Shown here: piece by piece, positions 7,750 through 16,533 of the stretch | Layout: every line of letters starts with the position of its first letter | Position numbering within the stretch: position 1 is the first letter of the stretch | Assembly (NCBI GenBank): GCA_902476265.1 | Contig: CABSCP010000005.1 | Span: 62,001-126,000, forward strand | Reading direction: 5' to 3' | Length of the DNA: 64,000 bases | Source of the DNA: an uncultured Lachnospiraceae bacterium | Lineage (GTDB): Bacteria; Bacillota; Clostridia; Lachnospirales; Lachnospiraceae | Notes under the pieces: generated by a model | Seen by the model: the letters and a program-made list of their open reading frames with translations, nothing else | Database searches by the model: none | Told to the model about the DNA's origin: nothing | Position numbers and translations under genes: made by a program

Positions 7750-8997
7750 TTAACTCCGTACCTGTCCGTTTCCGCAGACAGTGTATTTATAAGTAGTCAG
7801 TTCTTTTAACCCCATCGGCCCTCTGGCGTGAAGTTTCTGGGTGCTGATGCCGATTTCCGCCCCGAAGCCGAATTCAAAACCGTCTGTAAACCGAGTGGAA
7901 GCATTGACATAGACGCAGGCCGAATCCACCTGATCCAGAAATTTCTGTGCATGGGCATCGTTCTCGGTGATGATGGCGTCGGAATGGCCTGTGTTATAAC
8001 GGTTGATATGGGCGATGGCTTCATCCAGAGAATCCACCGTACGGATGGAAAGAATGTAATCCAGATATTCTTTCCCGTAATCTTCCGGTGTTGCCGGAAT
8101 GCAGTCTTTTATGACTTCACAGGCCCGTTCATCCCCCCGCATTTCCACTTTTTTCTCCCGCAGGGCAGCCGCCAGAGCAGGAAGCAGCGCCTTTCTCACC
8201 GCATTATGAACCACCAGAGATTCACAGGCGTTGCATACACCGATCCGCTGTGTTTTAGCGTTTAAAATAATATTGACCGCTTTGGTCAAATCTGCATCGC
8301 TGTCCACATAAATATGACAGTTCCCGGTTCCCGTTTCGATGACCGGCACCGTGCTGTTTTCCACCACAGCCCGAATCAGTCCCGCCCCGCCTCTGGGGAT
8401 GAGCACATCCACATAACCGTTCATTTTCATGAAAGCGTTGGTAACACTGCGGTCCGTATCTTTGATCAGCGCGATGGCGTCCGGAGTGATACCGGCATCC
8501 GTCAAAGCGCTCCGGAGCACCTGTTCAATTGCGGTATTAGACTGCAGCGCATCTTTTCCCCCTTTTAAGATGACCGCATTTCCGGTTTTAAAACAAAGCC
8601 CGAAAGCATCTGCGGTCACATTGGGCCTGGATTCATAAATGATGCCGATAACCCCCATAGGAACCCGCTTTTTACGGATGATCAGGCCGTTTGGACGGGA
8701 AAAGGTTTCCAGAATTTCGCCCACCGGATCCGGAAGGGCAGCGATCTGGCGCAGTCCTTCGGCCATGGCCGCCACCCGGTTTTCATTCAGGGCCAGGCGG
8801 TCAATCAGTCCCGGATGCATCCCGTTTTTCTCCCCTTCCGCCAAATCCTGCGCGTTGGCGGAGAGGATTTCGCCACACCGCTTTACCAACGCGTCAGCCG
8901 CCGCCAGCAGCGCCCGGTTTTTCTCTTCCTCTGTCAGAGCGCCAAGCGCATATTTCGCCTGAACCGCCCTTTCTCCCATCTGTTTGAGATCTGTCAT
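7750..8997 (-). CDS. proA: glutamate-5-semialdehyde dehydrogenase (gamma-glutamyl phosphate reductase)
   Basis: This is the second step of proline synthesis, the NADPH-dependent reduction of gamma-glutamyl phosphate to glutamate-5-semialdehyde. The 415-aa length and aldehyde-dehydrogenase fold match ProA. Recognisable stretches are 'GVIGIIYESRPNVTADA', 'LIPRGGAGLI', the catalytic-cysteine region 'TQRIGVCNACESL' and 'GFGAEIGISTQKLHARGP'. The ATG has GGAGGGA upstream. proB lies three genes upstream in the same run, so the pathway's first two steps are in one operon. Confidence 0.96.
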   Translation of the reverse strand: MTDLKQMGERAVQAKYALGALTEEEKNRALLAAADALVKRCGEILSANAQDLAEGEKNGMHPGLIDRLALNENRVAAMAEGLRQIAALPDPVGEILETFSRPNGLIIRKKRVPMGVIGIIYESRPNVTADAFGLCFKTGNAVILKGGKDALQSNTAIEQVLRSALTDAGITPDAIALIKDTDRSVTNAFMKMNGYVDVLIPRGGAGLIRAVVENSTVPVIETGTGNCHIYVDSDADLTKAVNIILNAKTQRIGVCNACESLVVHNAVRKALLPALAAALREKKVEMRGDERACEVIKDCIPATPEDYGKEYLDYILSIRTVDSLDEAIAHINRYNTGHSDAIITENDAHAQKFLDQVDSACVYVNASTRFTDGFEFGFGAEIGISTQKLHARGPMGLKELTTYKYTVCGNGQVRS

Positions 8998-9027
8998 AAA
9001 AAGTCCCTCCTCTTTTCCCGTCCTCTG

Positions 9028-9603
9028 TCAGGCGTAAAGCACCAGATCCATGGCGATATCGTGAGACAGCGGACGGATGTTCTCTGCCAGCTGACAGTCA
9101 AAGCAGACGCCCACAAAACAGGGTTTCTCATCTGCCGAAAAGCGCCCCAGATACCGGTCGTAATAGCCGCCTCCGTAACCGATTCGATGACCGGATCGGT
9201 CAAAAGCCGATCCCGGCACCACCACAAGAGTTCTCCCTTTCTTTTCACAGCGTGGCGTATTCCCCATGGGTTCGGGGATGTTCCGGCAGCCCGGTGAAAG
9301 GTCCTGCAGGGAAAAAATCCGGTAAAATTCCATGGTTTTTCCTTCTACCTTCGGGCAGAAAACCTTCTTTCCGTCGGAAAGCGCCTGCAGGATCACCTCC
9401 CTGGTGGAAAGTTCCGCCCCCACGGAAACATAAATGAGAATCTGCTCTGCCTGTCTGTATTGGGGCAGACAAAGCAGCGCTTCCATGACCGCCCGGCTTT
9501 TTTGGACCCTGCTCTCTTCTGTCAGGGCCTGCCTGAGACAGCGCTTCTGTTTTCCGAGACTGCGGTTTTCCTGTGCCAGTTCAGTGGGTCTGCCTGCCGC
9601 CAT
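9028..9603 (-). CDS. 5-formyltetrahydrofolate cyclo-ligase
   Basis: This enzyme converts 5-formyl-THF to 5,10-methenyl-THF with ATP, recovering folate from its storage form. The family signature is clear near the C-terminus: 'GSAFDRSGHRIGYGGGYYDRYL', glycine-rich with two arginines; an N-terminal basic 'KQKRCLRQAL' helix is also typical. I start it at the ATG at 9603, with GGGAGAA 4 bp before it, giving 191 aa. A longer reading frame would intrude further into the DUF896 gene. The start overlaps the end of DUF896 by about 23 bp, pointing to translational coupling. The window also encodes folD and fhs, other C1-folate enzymes. Confidence 0.88.
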   Translation of the reverse strand: MAAGRPTELAQENRSLGKQKRCLRQALTEESRVQKSRAVMEALLCLPQYRQAEQILIYVSVGAELSTREVILQALSDGKKVFCPKVEGKTMEFYRIFSLQDLSPGCRNIPEPMGNTPRCEKKGRTLVVVPGSAFDRSGHRIGYGGGYYDRYLGRFSADEKPCFVGVCFDCQLAENIRPLSHDIAMDLVLYA

Positions 9604-9808
9604 ACTTTTCTCCCAGGTTTTCCACCGTACCATCCTCTTTCTCAATGCTGATATTGTCCAACTGGTTTTTTAAATTCGTCCTGATATTGGCGATGAACTC
9701 CTTACGCAGGGACTGCTGTTCGGTTTTCTCCTCTTCCGTCAGCCCCTCCGCCATTTTGGATTTATGATAAAGCTCATTGATCCTCTTTATTTTCTCATCC
9801 ATTGTCAT
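9581..9808 (-). CDS. DUF896 family protein (YnzC-like)
   Basis: A small, charged, mostly helical protein of 75 aa. The sequence from 'KIKRINELYHKSK' through 'LTEEEKTEQQSLRKEFI' is the hallmark of the DUF896/YnzC family, whose B. subtilis members are small SOS-linked or uncharacterised cytosolic proteins. The ATG at 9808 lies just after the proB stop and uses the AAAGGAG that sits in the last proB codons (spacing about 11). A TTG three codons earlier is less likely because it is almost on top of the SD. Its place between proline and folate genes gives no clear functional hint. Confidence 0.85.
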   Translation of the reverse strand: MTMDEKIKRINELYHKSKMAEGLTEEEKTEQQSLRKEFIANIRTNLKNQLDNISIEKEDGTVENLGEKYGGRQTH

Positions 9809-9813
9809 GTTTG

Positions 9814-10692
9814 TCAAAACTCCTTTCCTGCTTTTGCATGAAGCCGGTCCACAAATTCCGGAAGATTGAAGGATTCCTCCTTATTTGCCACGAACAGCGT
9901 GCCGTAATTTCTGCCGTCCATGATGCGGTGGATGATCCGGATATCGGCACTGTTTGCAATGATCATGTCCGCTCCGCTTTTGGTGGCGATCTGCGCCGCA
10001 GACAGCTTGGTGGACATGCCCCCCGTCCCTACGCCGCTTCCCGTGCTGGATTTGCCCATCTGAAGAAAGGATTCGTCCAGCTGCTCTACCGTTTCAATGA
10101 ACCGGGCATCCGGATTTTTCCGGGGGTCATCCGTATAAAGCCCGTCAATATCCGACAATAAAATCAGAAGATCCGCGCCGATCATGGAAGCCACCACCGC
10201 AGACAGAGTATCGTTGTCTCCGATTTCAATTTCATGAGTGGCCACTGTATCGTTTTCGTTCACTATGGGAATCACGCCCATCCGGAAAAGTTCCTCAAAA
10301 GTATTCTGGGCATTGGTCCTGTTCATTTCATTATCCACCGTATGGCGGGTCATCAGAATCTGCGCCGCCACCTGGTTATATTCCGCAAAAATTTTCTGAT
10401 AGGTCATCATCAGACGGGCCTGGCCGATGGCGGCGCAGGCCTGCTTCACCGCAATGGGCCTGCTTGCAAGGACTTCCGGTTCGATACGAACCGCTTTTTT
10501 CCCCTGGGCGATAGCCCCGGAGGTGACCAGCGCCACATCTTTTCCCTGATTTTTTAAATTACACAGCTCCCGCACCAGCACATCCAGCCGGATATAGTCC
10601 AGATCTCCTGTCTGTGCATGCTGCAGGGAGGAAGATCCGATTTTAATTACGATCCTTTTTTTCTCCCGGATCGCCTTGCGATCGTTCGTCAT
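9814..10692 (-). CDS. proB: glutamate 5-kinase, short form without PUA domain
   Basis: This is the first step of proline synthesis, ATP-dependent phosphorylation of glutamate, and is normally feedback-inhibited by proline. The amino-acid-kinase fold is visible: 'RIVIKIGSSSL' for nucleotide binding, 'LVTSGAIAQGKK', 'PIVNENDTVATHEIEIGDND' and 'GVGTGGMSTKLSAAQIAT'. At 292 aa the protein ends after the kinase domain and lacks the C-terminal PUA domain of the E. coli enzyme. The ATG has GGAGG 6 bp before it. It heads the run proB-DUF896-cycloligase-proA-ldh-pepT. Confidence 0.95.
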   Translation of the reverse strand: MTNDRKAIREKKRIVIKIGSSSLQHAQTGDLDYIRLDVLVRELCNLKNQGKDVALVTSGAIAQGKKAVRIEPEVLASRPIAVKQACAAIGQARLMMTYQKIFAEYNQVAAQILMTRHTVDNEMNRTNAQNTFEELFRMGVIPIVNENDTVATHEIEIGDNDTLSAVVASMIGADLLILLSDIDGLYTDDPRKNPDARFIETVEQLDESFLQMGKSSTGSGVGTGGMSTKLSAAQIATKSGADMIIANSADIRIIHRIMDGRNYGTLFVANKEESFNLPEFVDRLHAKAGKEF

Positions 10693-10736
10693 CCCATACC
10701 TCCATCTGCCGTCGCAGGCCTGCCTGCGGTACGGTT

Positions 10737-12353
10737 TTACATCTTTTGTATCAAAATGAAAGGCGCATACTCTGCTGCGATCACTTCCGCGATCCGTACG
10801 CCGTCCATGGCCGCGGAAGTGATGCCTCCCGCATATCCGGCGCCTTCCCCGCAGGGATACAGCCCCCGGATATTTGACTGAAAAGTTTCGTCCCGGCTGA
10901 TTCTGACGGGTGAGGAGGTGCGGCTTTCGATTCCGGAAACCAGCGCATTTTGATCATCAAATCCCGGAATCATCCGTCCGAACTGAGCCATTCCCTCCAC
11001 GAAAGAGTCATACACCTCCCGGGGGAGCAGGGAAGCCACATCCGCAAACCGCCAGCCGCCCTTCATGGCGGGAGCGAAATCATCCGGCACAAGGCCGGCG
11101 CTGCCGCCTTTGGAAAAATCCCCATACCGCTGGACGGGAATGCAGCCGTCTCCTGCCTGATAGGCTTTTTCTTCCAGCTGCCTTTGAAAGGCAATTCCGG
11201 CCAGCGGCCCGGCGGCCCGGTAATCCTCAGGGGTGACGGAAACGATGACTGCACTGTTGGCATTTTGTCCGTCCCGCCTGCTGTAGCTCATCCCGTTTAC
11301 CGCCAGTCTGCCCGGTTCGCTGCTGGCATTCACCACATAGCCCCCGGGGCACATGCAGAAGGAATAAACCCCTCTGCCGTTTGACGTCTGAGCCGTCACT
11401 TTATAGGGGGCGGGCGGCAGATGGGCAGGCTCCTTTTGTCCGTACTGGGACTGATTGATCAGCCACTGGGGATGTTCCACCCTAAGGCCCACGGCAAAGG
11501 ACTTGGCCTGCATTTCTACGCCCAGCTCATGCAGCCATCCAAAGGTGTCCCTGGCGCTGTGCCCCATGGCAAGCACCACCACCGAGGCCGCAATTTTCGT
11601 CCGGTCAGAAAGAAGGACTTCGGTCACCTGTCCGTTTTCCACCTGCAGGCCGTCCACCCTGCTCTCAAAGCGGACCTCCCCGCCCCAGTTTTCGATCTGT
11701 TTACGCATGTGGCAAACCACCCGGGTGAGTACATCCGTGCCGATGTGGGGTTTTGCTTCATATAAGATTGCTTCCTGGGCGCCGTTTTCCACAAAAACGG
11801 ATAATACTTTCCGGCCCCGTCCGTCCTTATCCTTGATTAATGTATTTAATTTTCCGTCGGAAAAAGTGCCCGCTCCCCCTTCGCCGAAAGAAACATTGGA
11901 TTCCGGATCCAGTTTTCCCGTTTTCCAGAAATGCTCCACATCCGCCGTCCGTCTGTCCACATCCCGTCCCCGCTCCAGAAGGATGGGACGATAGCCGTGC
12001 TGTGCCAGCATGTAACCGCAGAAAAGACCGGCAGGCCCGGTCCCGATGATCACCGGTCGTTTGGAAAGGGGCGTTCTGCCGGAATCCGGAAAACGGTACT
12101 CTTTGTGCGTGACCAGAGAAACGTCTCTGCTTTTACAGCGGGCCACGCATTTTTCTTCTTTGATTCCGGCAAGGGTCAGGTCCACCACATAGGACAGCCG
12201 GATATCCGGCTTCTTTCTGGCATCCACAGACTGCTTTTGAATGGTCAGATTCTGTATCTGGTCCCTTCTGATATGCAGCGTCTTTGCCGCTTTTTCATAA
12301 ACCGCCTCTGTGCTGTGGCCAGGGGACAGCTTCAATTGTTGTATCCGTATCAT
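10737..12353 (-). CDS. FAD-dependent oxidoreductase of the COG2509 type
   Basis: A predicted cytoplasmic flavoprotein dehydrogenase, about 538 aa. After an N-terminal domain that includes 'SVDARKKPDIRLSYVVDL', it has the dinucleotide-binding motif 'PVIIGTGPAGLFCGY', a 'SFGEGGAGTFSDGKLNT' loop and a C-terminal 'LYPCGEGAGYAGGITSAAMDG', which together define this uncharacterised family. No substrate can be named. The start is set at the ATG at 12353 (SD AGGAAG); its ATG overlaps the stop of the upstream flavoprotein (ATGA), so the two are translationally coupled. Confidence 0.85.
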   Translation of the reverse strand: MIRIQQLKLSPGHSTEAVYEKAAKTLHIRRDQIQNLTIQKQSVDARKKPDIRLSYVVDLTLAGIKEEKCVARCKSRDVSLVTHKEYRFPDSGRTPLSKRPVIIGTGPAGLFCGYMLAQHGYRPILLERGRDVDRRTADVEHFWKTGKLDPESNVSFGEGGAGTFSDGKLNTLIKDKDGRGRKVLSVFVENGAQEAILYEAKPHIGTDVLTRVVCHMRKQIENWGGEVRFESRVDGLQVENGQVTEVLLSDRTKIAASVVVLAMGHSARDTFGWLHELGVEMQAKSFAVGLRVEHPQWLINQSQYGQKEPAHLPPAPYKVTAQTSNGRGVYSFCMCPGGYVVNASSEPGRLAVNGMSYSRRDGQNANSAVIVSVTPEDYRAAGPLAGIAFQRQLEEKAYQAGDGCIPVQRYGDFSKGGSAGLVPDDFAPAMKGGWRFADVASLLPREVYDSFVEGMAQFGRMIPGFDDQNALVSGIESRTSSPVRISRDETFQSNIRGLYPCGEGAGYAGGITSAAMDGVRIAEVIAAEYAPFILIQKM

Positions 12354-13606
12354 GCTCTTCCTTTCTTCCTCGTTTCTACCGCTTCTTTGGCCGCGCTTCC
12401 CGCAATGAAACCGCTGGTCCATGCCCACTGAAGATTATAACCGCCGCATCTGCCGTCCACATCCAGCATTTCCCCGCACAGATAGAGGCCCGGTATTTTA
12501 AATGCCTGCAGGTTGTCATCCACCTCAGACAAGGCGACACCCCCCATACAGACCTGAGCGTTTTCCATGGGATTCGTGGAAATCACCTCAGCCGGAAAAC
12601 TTCTCATCTGGTCCAGAAACGCAAAAATCCGCTTTTTGGTGGCGGTACCCACAATTTCCGAAGGCTTTATTCCGCATTTTGCCAGCAGCACATGTACGAT
12701 TTTTTTGTGCAGCAGGCCGCAGCCCAGCTGTTCTGCGCTCCTGCCCAGGCAGAAACCATACTGGTCCTGGCAAAAACGCCCCCATTCTTCCCGGGGGATT
12801 TCCGGAAGAAAATCGATCACAGCCCTCACTTTTTTCCCCCGCGCAAGGGCTTCACCGGCATATCCTGACAGCTGGAACACCGGGATTCCCGAAATGCCGT
12901 AATCCGTCAGCTGCAGTTCCCCATATTCATAAAATTCCCTCTGCTTTCCTTTATCGGAAATATGTATGCCTACCCCCGCCATACAGCGCACCCCTGCCAG
13001 CGCCCTAAAGCAGGAATCCCGGCAGCGCAGTGCGGTGAGGGCGGGAAGCGGCTCATATACGAAAAGGCCCAGACGGCGGGCAAAATCATAACCGCCCAGC
13101 CGGTCGGAAGGTTTGGTCCCGGCGGGGCTGCCGCAGGCCAAAATCAGCCGGTCAAAATAATAGGTGTCCCGGTCTGTGGTCACAATAAATCCGTTCTCTT
13201 TTTTGGTGATATTTAAAATCCGGCAGCTGCATTCGGTGATGACTCCCAGGCGTTCCAGCTCCTCCCGGAAAAGATCCAGCACCGTTTGGGCCTGGCCGCT
13301 GCGGGGATACAAATAACCGTTTTTATCAATGGTGCGCATTCCTCTTTCCCGGAAAAAGCGGACGGTATCTTCCACCCCGAAGCGTTCAAAAAAAGAAGGG
13401 AGACGTTTCCTGTCATGACTTTTATAATCCCTGGAAACGCAAAAATCCAGATTGGATAAATTGCACTTCCCGTTTCCCGTGGCAAGCAGCTTTTTCCCGA
13501 CCCTTTCCCGCTGTTCCAGGATCGTGACCTTCGCTCCCCTGCCGGCAGCGGCAACAGCCGCCATCATGCCGGAAGCTCCGCCTCCGATGATGCCTGTCCG
13601 TTTCAT
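12350..13606 (-). CDS. HI0933-like FAD-dependent oxidoreductase (COG2081, BaiN-related)
   Basis: A predicted flavoprotein of about 418 aa. Family marks are 'GIIGGGASGMMAAVAAA' at the N-terminus, 'LLATGNGKCNLSN', 'LACGSPAGTKPSDRLGGYDFARRLG', 'CMGGVALSEVD' and the C-terminal 'CGEMLDVDGRCGGYNLQWAWTSG'. BaiN, a bile-acid-modifying flavoprotein of gut clostridia, belongs to this broad family, but the substrate here is unknown. The start at 13606 is chosen because GGGAGG lies 5 bp before it. It overlaps the next flavoprotein gene by 4 bp. Confidence 0.85.
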   Translation of the reverse strand: MKRTGIIGGGASGMMAAVAAAGRGAKVTILEQRERVGKKLLATGNGKCNLSNLDFCVSRDYKSHDRKRLPSFFERFGVEDTVRFFRERGMRTIDKNGYLYPRSGQAQTVLDLFREELERLGVITECSCRILNITKKENGFIVTTDRDTYYFDRLILACGSPAGTKPSDRLGGYDFARRLGLFVYEPLPALTALRCRDSCFRALAGVRCMAGVGIHISDKGKQREFYEYGELQLTDYGISGIPVFQLSGYAGEALARGKKVRAVIDFLPEIPREEWGRFCQDQYGFCLGRSAEQLGCGLLHKKIVHVLLAKCGIKPSEIVGTATKKRIFAFLDQMRSFPAEVISTNPMENAQVCMGGVALSEVDDNLQAFKIPGLYLCGEMLDVDGRCGGYNLQWAWTSGFIAGSAAKEAVETRKKGRA

Positions 13607-13628
13607 AGTTTCCTCCCGCAAAATAGAT

Positions 13629-13645
13629 CTGCCGTTTTGCGGCAG
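13629..13645 (-). terminator. possible terminator or attenuator between the BofC-like gene and the flavoprotein pair
   Basis: A 6-bp perfect stem CTGCCG/CGGCAG with a 5-base loop, followed on the minus strand by ATCTATTTT. It lies 19 bp after the BofC-like stop, but the downstream SD is within 15 bp, so readthrough is possible. Confidence 0.4.
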
Positions 13646-13664
13646 CTTTTAGCATATCATACTA

Positions 13665-14279
13665 CTAACCGGAATAAGAAACAAGAAATTTTTCCAATTC
13701 CGCCCTGGAGCCGATCTCCCATCCCCTCAGGATATCGGACCTGATTTCCCGGGGCAGCAGGCGGGCGTCGATGTCCGTTTTCAAATACACCCGGACTTTG
13801 TCCGCTTCATAAATCACCACCCTGTTTTCTTCCACCGCTGCATAAAATTTCTCCGAAAAATCTTGTTTTTGGTAGCACTTTTTTATTTTGATTTTCTCCG
13901 GGGAAAAAGACAGCACTTCCAAGGAACAAAGCCCCCTGCTCCGCTCTTCCAAAAGCGGGGAGGCAAAGGTGTCCTTCAGACAGCTGACAAATTGTTCTCT
14001 GTTCATTCCCACATATTTTTCCGGCACCCGTCCCTCAGTTTCGGTCATCTGTCCTGTCTGCAAATCCCATTCCTCTGTGATGAGCTGTGTATCACAGGTG
14101 ATGCCCGATGCAGAGGAGGCAGCGGTAACAAAACCGGGCGCTTCCTGCACCGGGCTTTCTGCCGCCCGGGCGCTTCTTCCCGGATAGAACGCCTCCTCCA
14201 GTTTGATATGACCGTAGAACCCTCCTGCAAACAGCAGGCAGGAATAAATAAAAAAGCTGATTCTTTTTAAATGGCGCAT
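13665..14279 (-). CDS. secreted or membrane-anchored protein with a BofC-like C-terminal region
   Basis: A 204-aa protein with one N-terminal hydrophobic segment (about residues 6-24: FFIYSCLLFAGGFYG) that would anchor or export it. The C-terminal third ('VYLKTDIDARLLPREIRSD' then ILRGW and 'ELEKFL') resembles the C-terminal domain of BofC, a forespore regulator of SpoIVB signalling in sporulation. That resemblance is from memory of the pattern and is not proven. The ATG has GAGGTG 6 bp before it. It lies 75 bp after the flippase gene and near yqfC/yqfD, which would fit a sporulation role. Confidence 0.5.
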   Translation of the reverse strand: MRHLKRISFFIYSCLLFAGGFYGHIKLEEAFYPGRSARAAESPVQEAPGFVTAASSASGITCDTQLITEEWDLQTGQMTETEGRVPEKYVGMNREQFVSCLKDTFASPLLEERSRGLCSLEVLSFSPEKIKIKKCYQKQDFSEKFYAAVEENRVVIYEADKVRVYLKTDIDARLLPREIRSDILRGWEIGSRAELEKFLVSYSG

Positions 14280-14354
14280 GTTTTCACCTCATAAAAAGTA
14301 TCAGCTTATTTTTGCTTTCCTATACCTGCCGGAAAAGACAGAATGCTCTTTTTC

Positions 14355-16007
14355 CTACATGAGCCGGATCAGTCTGGCAAAGGCCAGAATCTTTTCCCCG
14401 CAGGGAAAAGCGCGCAGTTCCCTGGGCGCGGCTCCTTTTAAGACAAGGACGGTCACAACGTAAAATGCAAAACCTGCCAAAGCGCTGACCGGCGCGGTCA
14501 CTGCCATCGGAGTGGTTTTAAAAAGGACATAGGCAAAAAACGCACAGACCGCCGCCATGACGGCTCCTCCGATGACGGGCGCCAAAAATATCCGGATCCA
14601 GCTGAAGGAAATTTTCAAATGTCTTTTGATGGAAACCAGGAAAAACATACAGAGCAAAAAGAAAAAGATGATGTCTGCATAAAGGACGGCAAAGATTCCC
14701 AGTTCCAGGAAACGAAGCATTCCGTACAGTGCGGCCAGGTGAAGTACTGCCGCTATGACAATATCAACGGAAAGCCCCGTCAACAGATCCATGCTGATTA
14801 AAATGACGGCCAGCACAACGGCCAGCGCGCCGAAAATCATGCAGATACTTCCGATCCGCAAAAAACCAACCGCCTGTGTCAGATCCCCTTCCCGAAAGAA
14901 GAGATTGATCAGCGGGCCGGGAAGAACCAACGCAAGCACTGCTCCCGGAACGGTGAAAAGCGCGCAACAGCGCAGGGCAACCATGCATTTCTCTTTGCTT
15001 TTTTTCAGGTTCCGGTTAAAAAAAGAAATTTGAAATTCCGGCATCATCCGCAGGCCAAAGGCCACCGCTCCGAAAATCGGTATTCCCAGAAGCACTCCGC
15101 TCTTTCCGGTAAAAATCCCCCAGGCCTGCAGTCTTCCCGCAAATGCTTCTGCATCTTTCGTATGAAAGAAGAAAGCGGTCTGGGCGATCAGCGCCAGCAT
15201 AAAAAGCCCGCAGGGCAGCATACAGGAAAGGGAATTCTGGAAAATCCCCACATAAACTTTTTTCTCCGGGCTTCTTGTATTTTCACTGTCCATGCGCTCC
15301 ATGTCCCGGATGGCAGGCTGCGTCATCCACCATCCGATCAGCGCTGCCGCCATGACGATGAGGGACGTAACGGTGAAGGAAACCGCGCCGCCCATAGCTC
15401 CGTAAGCGGGACCGTATTGCCCGTTTTGCAAAAGAGCGCCCACTTTTTCCCCGTATTCGGTGAAGGGGGCCGTCAGCATGGGACCTGTGGCAAACAGCAG
15501 GATATAAAACAAAAACCGGATGAAGTCCGGGGCCTGTCCACCGAATCCGTCCATGCCGCCCACCAGTGTCCAGAAAACGGTCAAAGGCAGCAGCGCCGGC
15601 AGAAATGCTTTCAGGACAAGAGCTGTGAGAGGAATATTTAACAGCGTTCCTGTGAAAAATTTCAGGAACACATATCCGGCAAAGATGAAAATCAGGCTGA
15701 TAAAAGCGCCGTATACCGCCGCTTTTGTGACCACTCTCCTCGCGTCCTTCACGTTTCCCCGCTCGATCCGCGCCTGTACCATGGCGCACACCGCATGTCC
15801 CATTCCCAGTCCCGTAAATACGAACAGCAGGAAGAACAGGCCCAGTGCTGCCGAATAGTATGCGTTACCATAGTCTCCAAACCGGTTGGTCAGCCCGATC
15901 CGCCGGAAGCATGCCAAAAAGGCCGCCCAGGCCGCCAGCGTGCCGAACAGATTTTCCGGTATTACAAATTTCGTTCTGGTTCTCTTTTGTTTTCGTTTTG
16001 CCGCCAT
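14355..16007 (-). CDS. MOP-superfamily membrane protein (MurJ/SpoVB-like lipid flippase family)
   Basis: A 550-aa integral membrane protein with about 12-14 hydrophobic segments and a basic cytoplasmic start (MAAKRKQKRTRTK). The arrangement and the 'PVIGGAVMAAVCAFFAYVLF' to 'LVLKGAAPRELRAFP' C-terminus resemble polysaccharide or lipid II flippases of the MurJ/SpoVB group. It may move a lipid-linked cell-wall or spore-cortex precursor, but family membership is judged only by overall pattern. It follows ybeY by 13 bp and is probably in the yqfC-yqfD-phoH-ybeY transcript. Confidence 0.6.
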   Translation of the reverse strand: MAAKRKQKRTRTKFVIPENLFGTLAAWAAFLACFRRIGLTNRFGDYGNAYYSAALGLFFLLFVFTGLGMGHAVCAMVQARIERGNVKDARRVVTKAAVYGAFISLIFIFAGYVFLKFFTGTLLNIPLTALVLKAFLPALLPLTVFWTLVGGMDGFGGQAPDFIRFLFYILLFATGPMLTAPFTEYGEKVGALLQNGQYGPAYGAMGGAVSFTVTSLIVMAAALIGWWMTQPAIRDMERMDSENTRSPEKKVYVGIFQNSLSCMLPCGLFMLALIAQTAFFFHTKDAEAFAGRLQAWGIFTGKSGVLLGIPIFGAVAFGLRMMPEFQISFFNRNLKKSKEKCMVALRCCALFTVPGAVLALVLPGPLINLFFREGDLTQAVGFLRIGSICMIFGALAVVLAVILISMDLLTGLSVDIVIAAVLHLAALYGMLRFLELGIFAVLYADIIFFFLLCMFFLVSIKRHLKISFSWIRIFLAPVIGGAVMAAVCAFFAYVLFKTTPMAVTAPVSALAGFAFYVVTVLVLKGAAPRELRAFPCGEKILAFARLIRLM

Positions 16008-16020
16008 ATATCACCCGTTA

Positions 16021-16533
16021 TCATTCGTCCTTACAGTCCCGGGTAATGCCCAGGCTGTTTAATATTTCATCCTGTTTTTTTTCCATCACAGCCGCTTCCT
16101 CGGGAAGCTCATGGTCATAGCCGCATAGATGAAGCATGCTGTGGGCCACAAGAAAGGCAAATTCCCGCTTTAAGGAATGTCCGTAGGCTTTTGCCTGGCT
16201 TTGGATGCGGTCTGTGGAAAGAATGATTTCCCCCAGGATCAGCTCTCCGCTGTCGGGTTGGAAATAATCCGCCTCATTTTCTTCCACCACCGAAAAGTCC
16301 GCTTCCCGTTCGAAAGGAATATTGGGAAAGCTTAAAACATCTGTTTCCCGGTCTATTTTACGGTATTCCCGGTTATATAGTCGGATCCCTTCATTATCCG
16401 TGATCAGCACATTGACTTCCGTCTCATAGGGGCATTCTTCTACATCCAGAACAGCCTCTGCTACCTGCTGCACCACTTCTTCCGCATTGAAAGGGAAAGT
16501 GGTTTCCGTTTCGTTCTCCACATAAAATGTCAT
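16021..16533 (-). CDS. ybeY: endoribonuclease / rRNA maturation factor YbeY
   Basis: This zinc-dependent single-strand RNase acts in 16S rRNA 3'-end processing and ribosome quality control. The metal motif HSMLHLCGYDHE supplies His131, His135 and His141. The length (170 aa) is slightly above the usual 150-160. The start overlaps the phoH stop by 4 bp (ATGA), with GAGGAG upstream. In many Firmicutes a 7TM-HD phosphodiesterase gene (pgpH) sits between phoH and ybeY; it is absent here. Confidence 0.95.
   Translation of the reverse strand: MTFYVENETETTFPFNAEEVVQQVAEAVLDVEECPYETEVNVLITDNEGIRLYNREYRKIDRETDVLSFPNIPFEREADFSVVEENEADYFQPDSGELILGEIILSTDRIQSQAKAYGHSLKREFAFLVAHSMLHLCGYDHELPEEAAVMEKKQDEILNSLGITRDCKDE

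Noticed and set aside
10713..10728. Small CGCAGG/CCTGCG hairpin before proB as a regulatory leader
   Set aside because: Only 6 bp of stem in a 44-bp gap; no riboswitch or T-box motif (GGTACCGCG in an antiterminator) is present.
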